Source of the DNA: Erythrobacter cryptus DSM 12079
GTDB taxonomy: Bacteria; Pseudomonadota; Alphaproteobacteria; Sphingomonadales; Sphingomonadaceae
DNA: 64,000 nt
Assembly (NCBI RefSeq): GCF_000422985.1
Contig: NZ_AUHC01000002.1
Span: 186,001 to 250,000, forward strand
Reading direction: 5' to 3'
The position numbers and the translations under genes are program-made. Numbering within the stretch: position 1 is the stretch's first letter; each line of letters opens with the position of its first letter. The notes beneath the pieces were generated by a model, which saw nothing but the letters and a program-made list of their open reading frames with translations, was not told the origin of the DNA and searched no databases. Positions 1-10,203 of this stretch are shown here, in pieces.

Positions 1-276
1 GATCTGCGCCGGCTTTTCGCTCATCACCATGTGTTCAACCGGGCCGGAAAGCACCGCCGGGCCGACGCTGCGGGCGGAAAAGCCGTAATTCTCGTTCACC
101 ACCCGCCCGCTTTCCTCGAGCGTGCCTTCGAGCACGATGAAGGCATGGGGATAGCGCCCGGCCATCACCGAGCCGTTGAAGGAATGGAAATGAAGCCGCA
201 CCGCGGCCGCGGCCGGCGCTGCCGCGAGCAGCGCCAGCGCCAGCATCAGCACCAGGCGGTTGAGCCATGCCCTCAT
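1..276 (-). CDS. Partial secreted protein of unknown function (N-terminal part)
   Basis: Reading from the ATG at 276 to the window edge gives 92 residues, so the C-terminus is missing. The first 25 residues (MRAWLNRLVLMLALALLAAA, then AAAV) look like a classical Sec signal peptide, so the mature protein should be periplasmic or exported. The visible mature part is rich in His, Phe and Gly and matches no family I recognise. It starts 27 bases after the putA stop on the same strand and is probably co-transcribed with putA. No function is assigned. Confidence 0.7.
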   Translation of the reverse strand, partial: MRAWLNRLVLMLALALLAAAPAAAAVRLHFHSFNGSVMAGRYPHAFIVLEGTLEESGRVVNENYGFSARSVGPAVLSGPVEHMVMSEKPAQI

Positions 277-303
277 GGGGCCATGGCTTACCGCTTCAAT
301 GTT

Positions 304-3300
304 TCAGCTTGCCAGCAGGCTCGCATTGCCCCCGGCGGCGGTGGTGTCGATCGTCACCACCCGCTCGGTGGCAAAGCGCGGCACGTAATGCGGCCCGCCC
401 GCCTTGGGCCCGGTGCCCGACAGGCCCTCGCCGCCGAAGGGCTGGCTTTCCACCACTGCGCCGATCTGGTTGCGGTTGATGTAGAGATTGCCGACCCGCG
501 CGCGCGCTGCCACCAGCCGGTGGGTGGCGGCGATGCGGCTGTGGAGGCCGAGGGTAAGGCCATAGCCGGTGGCATTGATGGCCTCGATCACCTCCTCGAT
601 TGTCCCTGCGGCAAAGCGCGCGACGTGGAGCACAGGGCCGAAATGCTCCTCCTCGAGCACCTCGATCCCGGGCACTTCGATGATCGTGGGAGCGACAAAG
701 CAGCCCCGCGCCGCCTCGGGCGGCAAGGGCAGGCGCGCAACCGGCCAGCCGCGCGCGGCTGAGGCGGCGATATGCGCCTCGAGCCGGCGCTGCGCGGCCG
801 CGTCGATCACCGGGCCGACGTCGGTCGCAAGCCGGGTGGGATCGCCCACGTTGAGCGCCTCAAAGCCGCCGCGGATCATCGTCAGCATCAAATCGGCGAC
901 ATCTTCCTGGAGATAGAGCACCCGCAGCGCCGAACAGCGCTGCCCGGCGCTCTGGAAGGCGCTTGCCAGCACGTCGCGCACCACCTGTTCGGGCAGGGCC
1001 GAGGAATCAACGATCATCGCGTTCTGCCCGCCGGTTTCAGCGATCAGCGTGGCGATCGGCCCCTCGCGGGCGGCAAGCGCCCGGTTGATCGCGCGGGCCG
1101 TGGCGGTCGATCCGGTAAACGCCACCCCGGCAAGGCGCGGATCGGCGGTCAGCATCGCGCCGACCTCGGCCCCGCCGGGCACGAGTTGCAGCGCCTCGGG
1201 CGGGATCCCGGCCTCGTGGCACAGCTTGACCGCAAGCACCGCGATGAGCGGGGTTTGCGGCGCGGGCTTGGCCAGCACCGCATTGCCGGCAGCCAGCGCC
1301 GCGGCAGCCATGCCGGTGAAGATCGCCAGCGGGAAGTTCCACGGCGCGATCGTGGCAAACACCCCGCGCCCGTGGAGGCTGAGGCGGTTGTCCTCGCCGG
1401 TCGGCCCGGGCAGGATCAGCGGGGCGGCAAAGTGGCGCCGCGCCTCGGCGGCATAGTAGCGCAGGAAATCAACCGCCTCGCGCAGCTCGAGCACGGCATC
1501 GACCAGGGTCTTGCCGGCCTCGCGCTGGCACAGGCTGATAAGCTCGGCGCTGTGCGCCTCGAAGCGGTTGGCCGCTTCCTCGAGCAGCAGGGCGCGCTTC
1601 TCGCCGCCAAGCGCGTCCCAGCCCGGCTGGATCGCCTGCGCCCGGGCAAAGGCCGCCGCCACCTCATCGGCCCGGGCCGGGCGCACCGTGCCGACGATGT
1701 GCGCGCGGTCATGCGGCGCGCTGATCGGCAGGGCCTCGCCCGGCGCGGCCCCATCCCCGGCAAAGGTCGGCGCGGCGCGCCACTGGACATCGGCGAGCAT
1801 GTCGAGACGCGCAAGCAGCGGCGCGCGCACCAGCGGATCGGCAAGGTCGATCCCGGCGCTGTTCTGCCGCGCGCCGAAGATGTCGCGCGGCAGCGGGATC
1901 GACGGGTTGCGCCGGGGGCTGAGCGCGGCAAGCTCGGCCACCGGATCGCCCACCAGCGCCGCGGCAGGCACAGCCGCATCGGCGAGGCGGTTGACGAAGC
2001 TGGTATTGGCCCCGTTCTCGAGCAGGCGGCGCACCAGATAGGCGAGCAGCTGCTTGTGCCCGCCGACAGGGGCATAGACCCTGACCGGGGTGGGATGGTT
2101 GCCCTCGATGCGGCGCAAGGCGGCATAGACCTCCTCGCCCATGCCGTGCAGGCGCTGGAACTCGAACCACCCCCCGGCCGGCGCGCTGCCCGCGGGGGCC
2201 ATGTGCTTGGCGAGGCTCTTGATCGCGGCGATGGTATAGGCGTTGTGGGTGGCAAAGGCAGGGCGGATCGCATCGCTTGCCGCCAGCAGCCGCGCGGCGC
2301 AGGCAAGGTAGCTGACATCGGTGGCGAGCTTGCGGGTGAAGACCGGGTAATCGGCGTGCCCCCCCACCTGCGCGCGCTTGATCTCGCTGTCCCAATAGGC
2401 GCCCTTGACCAGCCGCACGAACAGCTTGCGGCCATGGCGCCGAGCGAGCCGCGCGGCCCAGTCGCACACCCACACCCCGCGCTTCTGATAGGCCTGGATG
2501 GCAAGGCCAAAGCCCTCCCAGCGGCTGCCATCGGGGCGCTGGAACAGGCTGTCATCAGCGACCAGCGCCTCGATGATGTCGAGGCTCAGCTCGAGCCGGT
2601 CGGCCTCCTCGGCATCGATGGTGAAGTGGATATCGGCATCGCGCGCGCGGCGGGCAAGATCGCGCACGATCGGCACCATCGCCGCCAGCGCCTCATCGGC
2701 GTGGAGCACGTCATAGCGCGGGTGGAGCGCCGAGAGCTTGACCGAAATGCCCGGCGCCGCCGCCACCCCGCCGCCCGCCTCCGCGGCGAGACGCACGAGC
2801 GCGCCCTCATAGGCGCGGCGATATTCCTCGGCATCGGCGAAGGTCATCGCCGCTTCGCCCAGCATGTCGAAGCTGTGGGTGATGCCGCGCTCGCGCTCGG
2901 GCGCGGCGCGGCGCAGGGCTTCCTCGATGGTGCGGCCAAAGACGAACTGCCCGCCCAGAATCCTCATCGCCTGGGCGGTGGCGGTGCGCACCACCGGCTC
3001 GCCCAGCCGGTTGAGCGCGCGCTTCAAGGCGCTGCCCAGCCCCTTCTGGCGCGCATCGGGCGGATCGAGCACCTCGCCCGAAAGCATCAGCGAGAAGGTG
3101 GCGGCGTTGACGAAGGTCGAGGAACTCTCGCCCAGGTGCGCGCTCCAGTCGATCGCGCCGATCTTGTCGCGGATCAGGGCATCGGCGGTGGCGGCATCGG
3201 GCACCCGCAGCAGCGCTTCGGCCAGGCACATCAGGGCAATGCCCTCCTCGCTGTCGAGGCCATATTGCTGGAGGAAGGCATCGATCCCGCTTGCCTTGTG

Positions 3301-3471
3301 GGCGCGCGCGCCCTCGATCAGGCGGATTGCCAGGGCTGCGGCCTCATCGTGCACCTGTGCGGCCGGGGCGGCCTCATCAAGCCGCTCGGCGATCACGGCT
3401 TCCTCATCGGCGGCATAGGCGCGGCGCAGCGCGCTGCGGTCGAGCGGGGCGGGGGCGGCAAGATCGGCCAT
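304..3471 (-). CDS. putA: Bifunctional proline dehydrogenase / L-glutamate gamma-semialdehyde dehydrogenase PutA
   Basis: PutA oxidises proline to glutamate in two steps, using FAD in the proline dehydrogenase half and NAD in the aldehyde dehydrogenase half, with channelling of the intermediate. At 1055 residues it lacks the ribbon-helix-helix DNA-binding domain of the long enteric PutA, so it should not act as its own repressor. The proline dehydrogenase barrel covers roughly residues 150-480 and the ALDH module roughly 560-1045. The ALDH active site is intact: AETGGQN with Glu812 and SAGQRCSA with Cys846. The start at 3471 is preceded on the minus strand by AGGTG and lies next to an inverted repeat, GTTTCA-CC-TGAAAC, that could be an operator. 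Confidence 0.96.
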   Translation of the reverse strand: MADLAAPAPLDRSALRRAYAADEEAVIAERLDEAAPAAQVHDEAAALAIRLIEGARAHKASGIDAFLQQYGLDSEEGIALMCLAEALLRVPDAATADALIRDKIGAIDWSAHLGESSSTFVNAATFSLMLSGEVLDPPDARQKGLGSALKRALNRLGEPVVRTATAQAMRILGGQFVFGRTIEEALRRAAPERERGITHSFDMLGEAAMTFADAEEYRRAYEGALVRLAAEAGGGVAAAPGISVKLSALHPRYDVLHADEALAAMVPIVRDLARRARDADIHFTIDAEEADRLELSLDIIEALVADDSLFQRPDGSRWEGFGLAIQAYQKRGVWVCDWAARLARRHGRKLFVRLVKGAYWDSEIKRAQVGGHADYPVFTRKLATDVSYLACAARLLAASDAIRPAFATHNAYTIAAIKSLAKHMAPAGSAPAGGWFEFQRLHGMGEEVYAALRRIEGNHPTPVRVYAPVGGHKQLLAYLVRRLLENGANTSFVNRLADAAVPAAALVGDPVAELAALSPRRNPSIPLPRDIFGARQNSAGIDLADPLVRAPLLARLDMLADVQWRAAPTFAGDGAAPGEALPISAPHDRAHIVGTVRPARADEVAAAFARAQAIQPGWDALGGEKRALLLEEAANRFEAHSAELISLCQREAGKTLVDAVLELREAVDFLRYYAAEARRHFAAPLILPGPTGEDNRLSLHGRGVFATIAPWNFPLAIFTGMAAAALAAGNAVLAKPAPQTPLIAVLAVKLCHEAGIPPEALQLVPGGAEVGAMLTADPRLAGVAFTGSTATARAINRALAAREGPIATLIAETGGQNAMIVDSSALPEQVVRDVLASAFQSAGQRCSALRVLYLQEDVADLMLTMIRGGFEALNVGDPTRLATDVGPVIDAAAQRRLEAHIAASAARGWPVARLPLPPEAARGCFVAPTIIEVPGIEVLEEEHFGPVLHVARFAAGTIEEVIEAINATGYGLTLGLHSRIAATHRLVAARARVGNLYINRNQIGAVVESQPFGGEGLSGTGPKAGGPHYVPRFATERVVTIDTTAAGGNASLLAS

Positions 3472-3474
3472 CTG

Positions 3475-3488
3475 GTTTCACCTGAAAC
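3475..3488. repeat. Inverted repeat GTTTCA-CC-TGAAAC upstream of putA
   Basis: A perfect 6-2-6 inverted repeat ends 4 bases before the putA start codon. Its position fits a repressor site or a leader hairpin overlapping the ribosome-binding site. The 16-mer around it also matches the parS consensus at 13 of 16 positions, but the central CACGTG core is broken (CACCTG). Function is unknown. Confidence 0.4.
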
Positions 3489-3625
3489 GATTCGGGGCTT
3501 GGCAGCGCGCCTGTGAACCGCCCGAGGCTGCGCTGCAAGCGCGGCTTTGGCAATGCGCCGGCTTGCCCGTGGGGCCGGGGCCGGTTAGCCTTGGCCCGCG
3601 TGCGCGCAAGGGGGCCTGCCTGACG

Positions 3626-3913
3626 ATGCGGATGTTCTGCTTTCACTGCCGCGACGGGGAAGATGGCGGGCGCCTGAGGGCGATCCACCGCCCGGCGCAC
3701 CTTGAATTCATCCACGCCAATGCCGAGCATTTCGTCATCGTCGGGCCGTTGAAGCGCGCCGATGGGCTGATCATCGGCTCGCTGCTGATCGTCAAGGCCG
3801 AGGACGAGGCCGCCGCGCGCGCGATCCTGGCGGACGATCCCTATCTTACCGGCGGGGTGTGGCAGATGATCCGGGTGGACGAGTTCACCCCGCTGCTGGG
3901 CGACTGGGCCTAG
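3626..3913 (+). CDS. YciI family protein
   Basis: A small cytoplasmic protein of 95 residues with the YciI-like (dimeric alpha-beta barrel) pattern. It shows an N-terminal strand MRMFCFHCRDG, then HLEFIHA, a central GPL segment, a GSLLIV strand, and a C-terminal helix with an acidic DPYLTGGVW segment. YciI proteins are often of unknown role; a few act as small dehydratase- or dehalogenase-like enzymes. The start at 3626 (or 3632) gives the normal family length. An upstream in-frame ATG at 3563 would add about 20 atypical residues. It stands alone, divergent from putA and convergent with the flagellin gene. Confidence 0.8.
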   Translation: MRMFCFHCRDGEDGGRLRAIHRPAHLEFIHANAEHFVIVGPLKRADGLIIGSLLIVKAEDEAAARAILADDPYLTGGVWQMIRVDEFTPLLGDWA

Positions 3914-3930
3914 CCGTCCCGACTCTTTCC

Positions 3931-3970
3931 GAAAGAAAAGGCGCCCGGAGCCGGGGGCAGCTCCGGGCGC
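3931..3970 (-). terminator. Rho-independent terminator of the flagellin gene
   Basis: An 11-bp perfect stem (3941-3951 with 3960-3970, loop of 8) is followed on the minus strand by CTTTTCTTTC. The hairpin and T-rich tail are oriented for transcripts coming from the flagellin gene, whose stop lies 45 bases away. Confidence 0.85.
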
Positions 3971-4014
3971 GAGGGGTGCGCTTCCGATGGGGAGGGGAGG
4001 CGCGGGCGATCCGA

Positions 4015-4848
4015 TCAGCGCAGCAGCGAGAGGACGTTCTGCTGCGACTGGTTGGCCTGGGCCAGCATCGCGGTGGAGGCCTGGCTCAGGATCTGCGCCT
4101 TGGCGAGCGCGGTGGTCTCGGCCGAATAGTCGGTGTCCATGATCCGCGAGCGCGCATCGCTGAGGTTGGTCGAGACATTGGCAAGGTTGTTGACCGCCGA
4201 TTGCAGGCGGTTCTGACCGGCGCCCAGCGTCGCGCGCGCGGTGGAGACGGCGGCAAGATCATCATCGATGTCGGCGAGCGCGGTGCGGGCATTGCTGCCA
4301 TCGGTGCCGGTGACATCAAAGGTGCCCGCGGTGCCCGCGCCGGAGTTGAGACCGGTGCTGAGGTCATCGAGGGTCAGGTTCACCGTATCGACATCATTGG
4401 CGCCGGCCAGCACCGTGACCGTGGCGACCGAGCCGTCGAACAGGGTGATGCCGTTGAACTCGGTGTTGGCAACCACCTGGCCGATCTGCGCGGTGAGCTC
4501 ATCGACCTCGACCTGGATATTGGTGCGGTCGCTGCTCTGATAGGTGTCCGAACCGGCCTGCACCGCCAGCTCGCGGATGCGCTGGAGCATGTTGGTCACC
4601 TCGTTCAGGGCCCCTTCAGCGGTCTGGGCGAGGCTGATGCCGTCATTGGCGTTGCGGATACCCTGCTGCATCCCGCGGATCTGCGCGGTCATCGAGGTGG
4701 CGATGGCAAGGCCCGCGGCATCATCGGCGGCGCTGTTGATGCGCTTGCCGGTCGAGAGGCGCTCCATCGCGGTGCCGAGCATCTTGCCCGCCGCCACGCT
4801 GGCGTTGGCGGCGCGCAGCGCCGAAATATTGGTGTTGATCACAGTCAT
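4015..4848 (-). CDS. fliC: Flagellin
   Basis: The filament subunit, 277 residues, is exported by the flagellar type III system. The conserved N-terminal D0/D1 helices begin MTVINTNISALRAAN and include RLSTGKRINSAADDAAGLAI. The C-terminal D1/D0 helices end with ARATLGAGQNRLQSAVNN and SQQNVLSLLR. The central variable region (about residues 150-200) is short, so the surface D2/D3 domains are essentially absent, as in many alphaproteobacterial flagellins. The start at 4848 is set by homology of the N-terminus and by GGGAG upstream. An in-frame ATG at 4998 would add a tail that is not flagellin-like. The gene is monocistronic, with its own terminator, and divergent from the flagellar operon. It is the only flagellin in the window. 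Confidence 0.97.
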   Translation of the reverse strand: MTVINTNISALRAANASVAAGKMLGTAMERLSTGKRINSAADDAAGLAIATSMTAQIRGMQQGIRNANDGISLAQTAEGALNEVTNMLQRIRELAVQAGSDTYQSSDRTNIQVEVDELTAQIGQVVANTEFNGITLFDGSVATVTVLAGANDVDTVNLTLDDLSTGLNSGAGTAGTFDVTGTDGSNARTALADIDDDLAAVSTARATLGAGQNRLQSAVNNLANVSTNLSDARSRIMDTDYSAETTALAKAQILSQASTAMLAQANQSQQNVLSLLR

Positions 4849-4905
4849 CGTCGAAACTCCCGAAATGGTCAGGCAGGACGAACAGGCCCGTCGCTGCTGG
4901 GGCCT

Positions 4906-4931
4906 AGAGCGGCCGGTGCGCGGAATGTTTA
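4906..4931 (-). promoter_or_regulatory. Possible sigma-28 (FliA) promoter of fliC
   Basis: On the minus strand the bases read TAAACATT, then a 10-base spacer, then GCCGCTCT. The FliA consensus is TAAAGTTT-N11-GCCGATAA. The -35 half is good, the -10 half is only partial and the spacer is one base short. It would place the transcript start about 50 bases before the flagellin ATG. No clear sigma-54 element was found in this gap. Confidence 0.3.
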
Positions 4932-5116
4932 AGCCGGAAAAATAATCGCACTTTTTGAAAGGCTTGGCCGATGGCCCTGGGAGGCTGCCGGGCGGCACTA
5001 GGGAAAGCTACGGGGGCTTAAATTTGCCTCACATCCAGCCTCGCTGCGGCAAGGCTTTGCCGAACAAGGCACAAAGCCGCAAGGCCACCTGGCCGCGGCA
5101 AGGCACGGGGGCACAG

Positions 5117-6444
<1,328 letters not shown>

Positions 6445-6448
<4 letters not shown>

Positions 6449-6813
6449 GCAGCACGCCCCTCAGCTTTGGCGTGGCCGAGATCATGGCCCTGCGCAGCGA
6501 GATCGTCGGGCGCAGCAGCGCGCTTCAGGCGCTGCGCGCGGCGCGCGCGGGTGCCCCTGGCGCGGCCCCGGCGGCGCCGCTTGCGCCCCCCGGGGCGGGC
6601 TTTGCCGCCACGCTCGAGACGGCGCTGAGGCAAGTGAGCGCGGTGCAGGAACGCTCGAGCCAGATGCAGGCCGCCTATGAGCGCGGCGCCGTGACCGATA
6701 TCGCCGAGGTGATGCTCGCCCGGCAGGAGGCCTCGATCGCCTTCGAGGCCACCTTGCAGGTGCGAAACAAGCTGCTGTCCGCCTATCAGGACATCATGCG
6801 AATGGGGGGCTGA
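6445..6813 (+). CDS. fliE: Flagellar hook-basal body complex protein FliE
   Basis: FliE joins the MS ring to the proximal rod. This copy has 122 residues, near the usual 100-120. The C-terminal half is typical: a helix with [20 protein letters not shown], then [20 protein letters not shown] and the ending [15 protein letters not shown]. An Ala/Pro-rich linker sits around residues 35-52. It overlaps the activator gene by 4 bases and precedes fliF by 3 bases, which is the usual fliE-fliF order. Confidence 0.95.
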
Positions 6814-6816
6814 TCC

Positions 6817-8508
6817 ATGGCCGACAGCGCGCTTCCCGTGCCTGCCGATGCGGCAGGTCTTCCCCCCGCGCCAGCCGCCGCCCCCCTCGGCGGCTGGCGC
6901 AACCTGGTGCCCGGCCCGCTCGCCGATTTCGCCCGCCAGCCCGCGCTCGCCCGCGCTTTGCCGGCGCTCGCCGGGGTGGGGGCGCTGGCCGCAGCGGGGG
7001 CGCTGTGGCTTGCCTTTGCCCGCGGGCCGGAGCGGGTGCTCTATACCAGCCTCGATGATGCCGATCGCGCCAAGGTGGTCGAAACGCTCGAGGCCGGGGG
7101 CATCGCCCATGATATCGATCCGGCCACCGGCGCGCTGAAGGTGGCCGAGGAGGATCTCTACCGCGCCCGGATGCTGGTGGCGAGCAAGGCCGGGATCGCC
7201 GCGCCCGAGGGGGCGGCGGAAATGCTCGATGCCATGCCGCTCGGCACCTCGCGCACGCTCGAGGGCGAGCGGCTGCGCCTCGCGCGCGAGCGCGAGCTGA
7301 TGCTCACCATCCGCGAGATCGAGGGGATCGAGGCGGTGCGCGTGCACCTTGCCACGCCCGAACGCTCGGTGTTCGTGCGCGAGGCCGGGGCGCCGTCGGC
7401 CTCGGTGATGGTGCGCCTTGCCGCCGGGCGCAGCCTCGCCCGCGCGCAGGTCGATGCGATCGTCAATCTGGTCGCCGCCTCGGTGCCCGGGATGCGGCCC
7501 GATGCGGTGCGGGTGGTCGATCACACCGGGCGCCTGCTGTCCGACCCCGGCGCGGGCGGAGGCGCAGGTGAGACCCTTGCGCTCCAGCGCGAGCACGAGG
7601 CCAAGCTGCGCGCCCAGCTCGATGCGCTGCTCGCCCCGCTCCTGGGCGAGGGCAATTTCAGCGCCGAGGTGCAGGTCGCGCTCGACCAAACCGAGACCAC
7701 CTCGGCGCGCGAGACCTACGAGAAGGAGGGCGCGCTGCGCAGCGAGAGCGAGCGCAACGCCACCCGCACCGGCATGGGCCAGGTGGGCGGGGTGCCGGGG
7801 GTGCCGGCCAACACCCCGCCGCCCCAGGCGCAACTGGTCGATGGCCCGCCCCAGCCCGCCGCCGCCCCGGCCCCGGCGAGCGCAACCGACAGCGAGGCCG
7901 CGCGCGAGCGCAGCTATGAGCTGGGGCGCGAGGTGGCGGTGAAGAACACCCGCCCGGGCGGGCTTGCCCGGCTGTCGGTGGCGGTGGCGGTGAGCGACAA
8001 GGCGCTCAAGGCCGCAGCACCCCTCACCGCCGCCCAGCTCGAGGCGCTGGTGGGCGCGGCGGTGGGCGCCGATCCGGCGCGCGGCGATCAGGTCAAGGTG
8101 GTGGCCAGCCGCTTCGAGCCGGCCGCGCCCGATGCCGGCGCCTTCTATGAACAGCCGTGGTTTGCCCTCCTGGTGCGCTATGGCGCGGCGCTGCTGGCGG
8201 TGCTGCTGGTGCTGCTGTTCGCGGTGCGCCCGCTCATTTCCGGACGCTTTGCCAAGCGCAAGGGCGATGGCACGGGCGAAGCGGCAAAAAGCGCCGAGGC
8301 CAGCCCCGCCCCGGCGAGCGAAACGCCCGCAAGCGAGGCGCCCGCGCCCGTCCCCGCCGAGGGCATGGCGGCGCTCCCGCTCGGCGATCTGCCGCAGCAG
8401 GTGGCGCTCGCCCGGCGCCTTGCTGCAAGCCAGCCCGAGCGCGCCGCCGAGGCGCTGCAGCGGATGCTGGCCGCGCCCGATCCGCGTGCGGTGGAGGGTG
8501 AGGCATGA
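6817..8508 (+). CDS. fliF: Flagellar M-ring protein FliF
   Basis: FliF forms the MS ring in the inner membrane and is the base of the motor. At 563 residues it has the expected plan. A first membrane segment lies around residues 47-66 (PALAGVGALAAAGALWLAF), followed by the conserved RVLYTSLDDAD and the ring-building domains. A large periplasmic part carries a low-complexity Pro/Ala insert near residues 325-355. The second membrane segment is near residues 450-470. The C-terminal cytoplasmic tail should bind FliG, whose gene overlaps by 4 bases. Confidence 0.97.
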   Translation: MADSALPVPADAAGLPPAPAAAPLGGWRNLVPGPLADFARQPALARALPALAGVGALAAAGALWLAFARGPERVLYTSLDDADRAKVVETLEAGGIAHDIDPATGALKVAEEDLYRARMLVASKAGIAAPEGAAEMLDAMPLGTSRTLEGERLRLARERELMLTIREIEGIEAVRVHLATPERSVFVREAGAPSASVMVRLAAGRSLARAQVDAIVNLVAASVPGMRPDAVRVVDHTGRLLSDPGAGGGAGETLALQREHEAKLRAQLDALLAPLLGEGNFSAEVQVALDQTETTSARETYEKEGALRSESERNATRTGMGQVGGVPGVPANTPPPQAQLVDGPPQPAAAPAPASATDSEAARERSYELGREVAVKNTRPGGLARLSVAVAVSDKALKAAAPLTAAQLEALVGAAVGADPARGDQVKVVASRFEPAAPDAGAFYEQPWFALLVRYGAALLAVLLVLLFAVRPLISGRFAKRKGDGTGEAAKSAEASPAPASETPASEAPAPVPAEGMAALPLGDLPQQVALARRLAASQPERAAEALQRMLAAPDPRAVEGEA

Positions 8509-9563
8509 GCCAGCCCGCCCCCGCCCCTGCGCTCGACACCGCCGATCCTGCCGCCGCGCTGCCAGCCGCGCCACTGCTGAGCCGGGCCGACCGCGCGGCG
8601 GTGTTCCTGATGCTGCTCGAGGACGAGGAGGCCACCGGCCTGCTCTCCCGCCTGGCGCCGCACGAGCTCGAGCGGCTTGGCCGGGCGATGCTGGCGCTGG
8701 GCGAGATCGATGCCCCGCGCATGGCCGAGGCGCTGGCGGATTTCGCCGCCGAGGCCGGGCGCGAGCTGCTCCCCCGGCGCGGGCGCGATGATCGGGTGCG
8801 CAGCCTGCTCGATCAGGCCTTGGGGCCGGCGCGCGCCGACAGCCTGTTGCAGCGCATCGCCCCCGATGCGCGCCCGCGCAGCCTTGAGCTGGCCCGCTGG
8901 CTCGCCCCGGCGGTGCTGGCGCGGCTGGTGCTCGATGAACACCCGCAGGTGATCGCCGCGCTGCTGCTTTTGATCGAGCCGGAACCGGCCGCCGAGGTGC
9001 TGGCGATGCTTCCGCTGGCGCTGCAATCGGACGTGGTGGAACGGGTGGCCAAGAGCGGCACCATCTCGGCCCGCGCGATCGCCGCGATCGATGCCCTGCT
9101 CACCCAGCGTCTCAGCGCCGCCTATGGCGCGGCCACCTTTGCCCTCGGCGGCCCGCGCGAGGCGGCCAATCTCATCAACCTTGCCGCCGGGGCGCTGCGC
9201 GAGACCGTGCTTCCCGATATTGCCACCCGCGATGCCCCGCTTGCCGCGCGGATCGAGGAGGAATTGTTCACCTTCGAGATGCTGCTGCGCCTCGATCCGC
9301 AGACCATGGGGCGGCTGCTGCGCGAGGTCGATACCGAAAAGCTGGTCGATGCGCTCAAGGGCCTTGGCGAGGAGCAGCGCGCGCCCTTCTTCGCCGCGAT
9401 GTCGAGCCGCGCCGCCGATGGCATCCGCGACGAGATCGAGCTGCGCGGGCGGGTGGCCAAGCGCGATGTGGCCGCGGCGCAGAAGGCGATCGTCGAGATC
9501 GCCCGCCGCCTCGCCGAGGCGGGCGAGATCGTGATCGGAAGCGGCGATGGCGAATTTGTCTGA
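8505..9563 (+). CDS. fliG: Flagellar motor switch protein FliG
   Basis: FliG is the rotor protein that touches the stator. Its 352 residues match the family length. After about 25 variable residues the N-terminal domain starts with LSRADRAAVFLMLLEDEEA, which binds FliF. The middle domain carries DEHPQVIAALLLLIEPEPAA, a clear family signature. The C-terminal torque helix region has LLREVDTEKLVDALKGLGEE and SSRAADGIRDEIELRG, with the expected charged residues. It overlaps fliH by 17 bases. Confidence 0.97.
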   Translation: MSQPAPAPALDTADPAAALPAAPLLSRADRAAVFLMLLEDEEATGLLSRLAPHELERLGRAMLALGEIDAPRMAEALADFAAEAGRELLPRRGRDDRVRSLLDQALGPARADSLLQRIAPDARPRSLELARWLAPAVLARLVLDEHPQVIAALLLLIEPEPAAEVLAMLPLALQSDVVERVAKSGTISARAIAAIDALLTQRLSAAYGAATFALGGPREAANLINLAAGALRETVLPDIATRDAPLAARIEEELFTFEMLLRLDPQTMGRLLREVDTEKLVDALKGLGEEQRAPFFAAMSSRAADGIRDEIELRGRVAKRDVAAAQKAIVEIARRLAEAGEIVIGSGDGEFV

Positions 9564-10203
9564 TCTGCTGCAGCCGGATGCGCTCTCCGCTGCGCCGCCC
9601 CCGGCCTGGCTGGCGCGGCTGGGCGAAGCGGTGCGCCCGGCCGGCGCCTTCAGCCCCGGCCTGCCGCTCGCCCCTGTGCCCGATCCCGATCCCGCACCTG
9701 CCGCCGACGCGCCTGCCAGCGAGGCCGCGCCCGCGAGCGCGCGCGAGGTTGATCCCATCGCGCTGGCCTATGCCGAGGGCGAGGCCGCCGGGCGCGCCGC
9801 CGCCGAGGCCGAGGCCGCCGCGGCGCTCGCTGCCCAGCGCGGCCTGCGCCTTGCCCTGCGCCGGCTCGACGAGGCCGCCTTGGCGCTGCTCGCCGAGGAT
9901 CTTGCCGCCACCGTGCTCGAACTGTGCGCCCCGGTGCTGGGCGAGGCGGCGATCGATCGGGCTGGCCTCGTGCAGCGCTGCAAGGCCGCCGCCGCGCGCA
10001 TCGGCACCGCGCCCGATCGGCTGGGGCTGCATCTCAATCCGGACGACCTCGCCCTCGTCGGCCCTGATGCCCTGCCCGGCTGGCGCATCCAGCCCGATCC
10101 GGCGCTGGCGCGCGGCAGCCTGCGGCTCGAGGGGCCGGAAGGGGCGGTGTGCGACGGGCCGGAGGAATGGGCCCGCGCGCTTGCCGCGGCGCTCAAGGCA
10201 TGA
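9547..10203 (+). CDS. fliH: Flagellar assembly protein FliH (putative)
   Basis: FliH is the regulator and stator of the FliI export ATPase. The 218-residue product has a long Pro/Ala-rich N-terminus, then a helical region AYAEGEAAGRAAAEAEAAAA with the small-residue repeats of FliH. The C-terminal domain includes LHLNPDDLALVGPDA, as in the FliH/SctL family. The assignment rests on this pattern and on the position between fliG and fliI, since sequence conservation in FliH is low. Its stop overlaps the fliI start (ATGA). Confidence 0.88.
   Translation: MANLSDLLQPDALSAAPPPAWLARLGEAVRPAGAFSPGLPLAPVPDPDPAPAADAPASEAAPASAREVDPIALAYAEGEAAGRAAAEAEAAAALAAQRGLRLALRRLDEAALALLAEDLAATVLELCAPVLGEAAIDRAGLVQRCKAAAARIGTAPDRLGLHLNPDDLALVGPDALPGWRIQPDPALARGSLRLEGPEGAVCDGPEEWARALAAALKA

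Noticed and set aside
772-3516. Very long plus-strand ORF opposite putA (914 codons), and similar antisense ORFs opposite fliF, fliG, fliK, flhB, the M1 peptidase and the xanthine dehydrogenase-like gene
   Set aside because: They are open only because of the GC-rich codon bias on the coding strand. Their translations are Arg/Gly/His-rich, lack families, and lie exactly over well-identified genes.
4955-5116. Longer start of the sigma-54 activator
   Set aside because: The additional 54 residues are low-complexity Pro/Arg/Gly sequence with no homology; the ATG at 5117 fits better.
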